Shown here: piece after piece, positions 41,315 to 41,486 of the stretch | How the letters are laid out: each line of letters starts with the position of its first letter | How positions within the stretch are numbered: position 1 is the stretch's first letter | NCBI GenBank assembly: GCA_015493225.1 | Contig: WGDO01000007.1 | Coordinates: 1-41,486 of the forward strand | Origin: Patescibacteria group bacterium | GTDB taxonomy: Bacteria; Patescibacteriota; Minisyncoccia; Moranbacterales; DUUL01 | DNA length: 41,486 bases | Direction: 5' to 3' | Notes under the pieces: generated by a model | Databases searched by the model: none | The model's input: only the letters and a program-made list of their open reading frames with translations | Told to the model about the DNA's origin: nothing | Program-made: the position numbers and the translations under genes

Positions 41315-41486
41315 TCAATTAGCCGGACCGGCCAAAAAATCAATAAAATAATGTGATACATCCGGGTATTTCCAGCTTCCGATTGTTTCACAACTTCCGG
41401 CTCCACCTGGAAAATAAATAGCTGACTTATTATTCAGTGATTCAGCCAACAGCAAGCCATTGTAAATCTTCTCACAGGCCTGGGGA
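41315..41486 (-). CDS. C-terminal part of a pilin-like or secreted protein (partial)
   Basis: A frame open from the window edge to TGA at 41315-41317 encodes 57 residues: ACEKIYNGLLLAESLNN, then AIYFPGGAGSCETIG, then YPDVSHYFIDFLAGPAN. Two cysteines about 30 residues apart and the short Gly/aromatic-rich end are reminiscent of type IV pilin C-terminal domains with a disulfide loop. The N-terminal pilin helix would lie outside the window, so this remains a guess. A terminator follows downstream. Confidence 0.5.
   Translation of the reverse strand, partial: PQACEKIYNGLLLAESLNNKSAIYFPGGAGSCETIGSWKYPDVSHYFIDFLAGPAN

Overview
The window looks like a chromosomal segment of a Candidate Phyla Radiation (Patescibacteria) bacterium, perhaps Parcubacteria-like. 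The DNA is AT-rich and proteins are Lys/Asn/Ile-rich. Most genes lack a clear Shine-Dalgarno, and AT-rich spacers are full of small palindromic repeats. It carries two 'four helix bundle' proteins and a Cys-rich 578-aa protein of a kind I associate with CPR genomes. TGA is used as a stop, so the code is standard. The phylum call is inference; no rRNA or tRNA was found in the window.

Layout. 1-2028 (+): a partial ORF tail and terminator, then the classical rpmH-rnpA-yidC-jag cluster from a clear promoter. 2320-5511 (+): a flippase, a four-helix-bundle protein and an AI-2E family permease. 5752-18533 (-): an envelope/surface block with a 4-TM protein, an anchored helical-toroid-like protein, a 2711-aa giant exported protein with an HEAGH zinc-protease motif, a TM protein ending in a thrombospondin-1-like Cys module, and an exported coiled-coil lytic transglycosylase. 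18672-25740 (-): a second four-helix protein, bL25, a zinc ribbon protein, the cell wall genes rodA, mltG and murD, and gap. 26081-30048 (-): the Cys-rich protein and gyrB. 35716-40373 (-): the infA-rpmJ-rpsM-rpsK-rpsD-rpoA-rplQ-rplM-rpsI operon behind a structured leader. The right end has a rhodanese and the C-terminus of a pilin-like protein.

The most unusual region is 30.2-35.7 kb, between gyrB and rpsI. Four tightly packed minus-strand genes encode an AsnRS-type catalytic domain without an anticodon-binding domain, a class I SAM-dependent transferase, an S66 peptidase of the microcin C immunity (MccF) type, and a LysA-like PLP decarboxylase. They converge on a plus-strand HisRS/HisZ-like gene that has its own consensus promoter. 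The set recalls the MccD/MccE/MccF part of microcin C biosynthesis, with aminoacyl-tRNA synthetase paralogues in place of the MccB adenylating enzyme. I propose it makes, modifies and detoxifies an aminoacyl-nucleotide or similar amide-linked small molecule. This is inference from family resemblance; protein modification in the style of EpmA is an alternative.

Non-coding structure is abundant. There are two 162-bp palindromic elements with near-identical termini (16850 and 38141), about eight copies of a C-rich/G-rich palindromic repeat, an AT-rich dispersed repeat, a 101-bp hairpin and a putative leader RNA upstream of infA.
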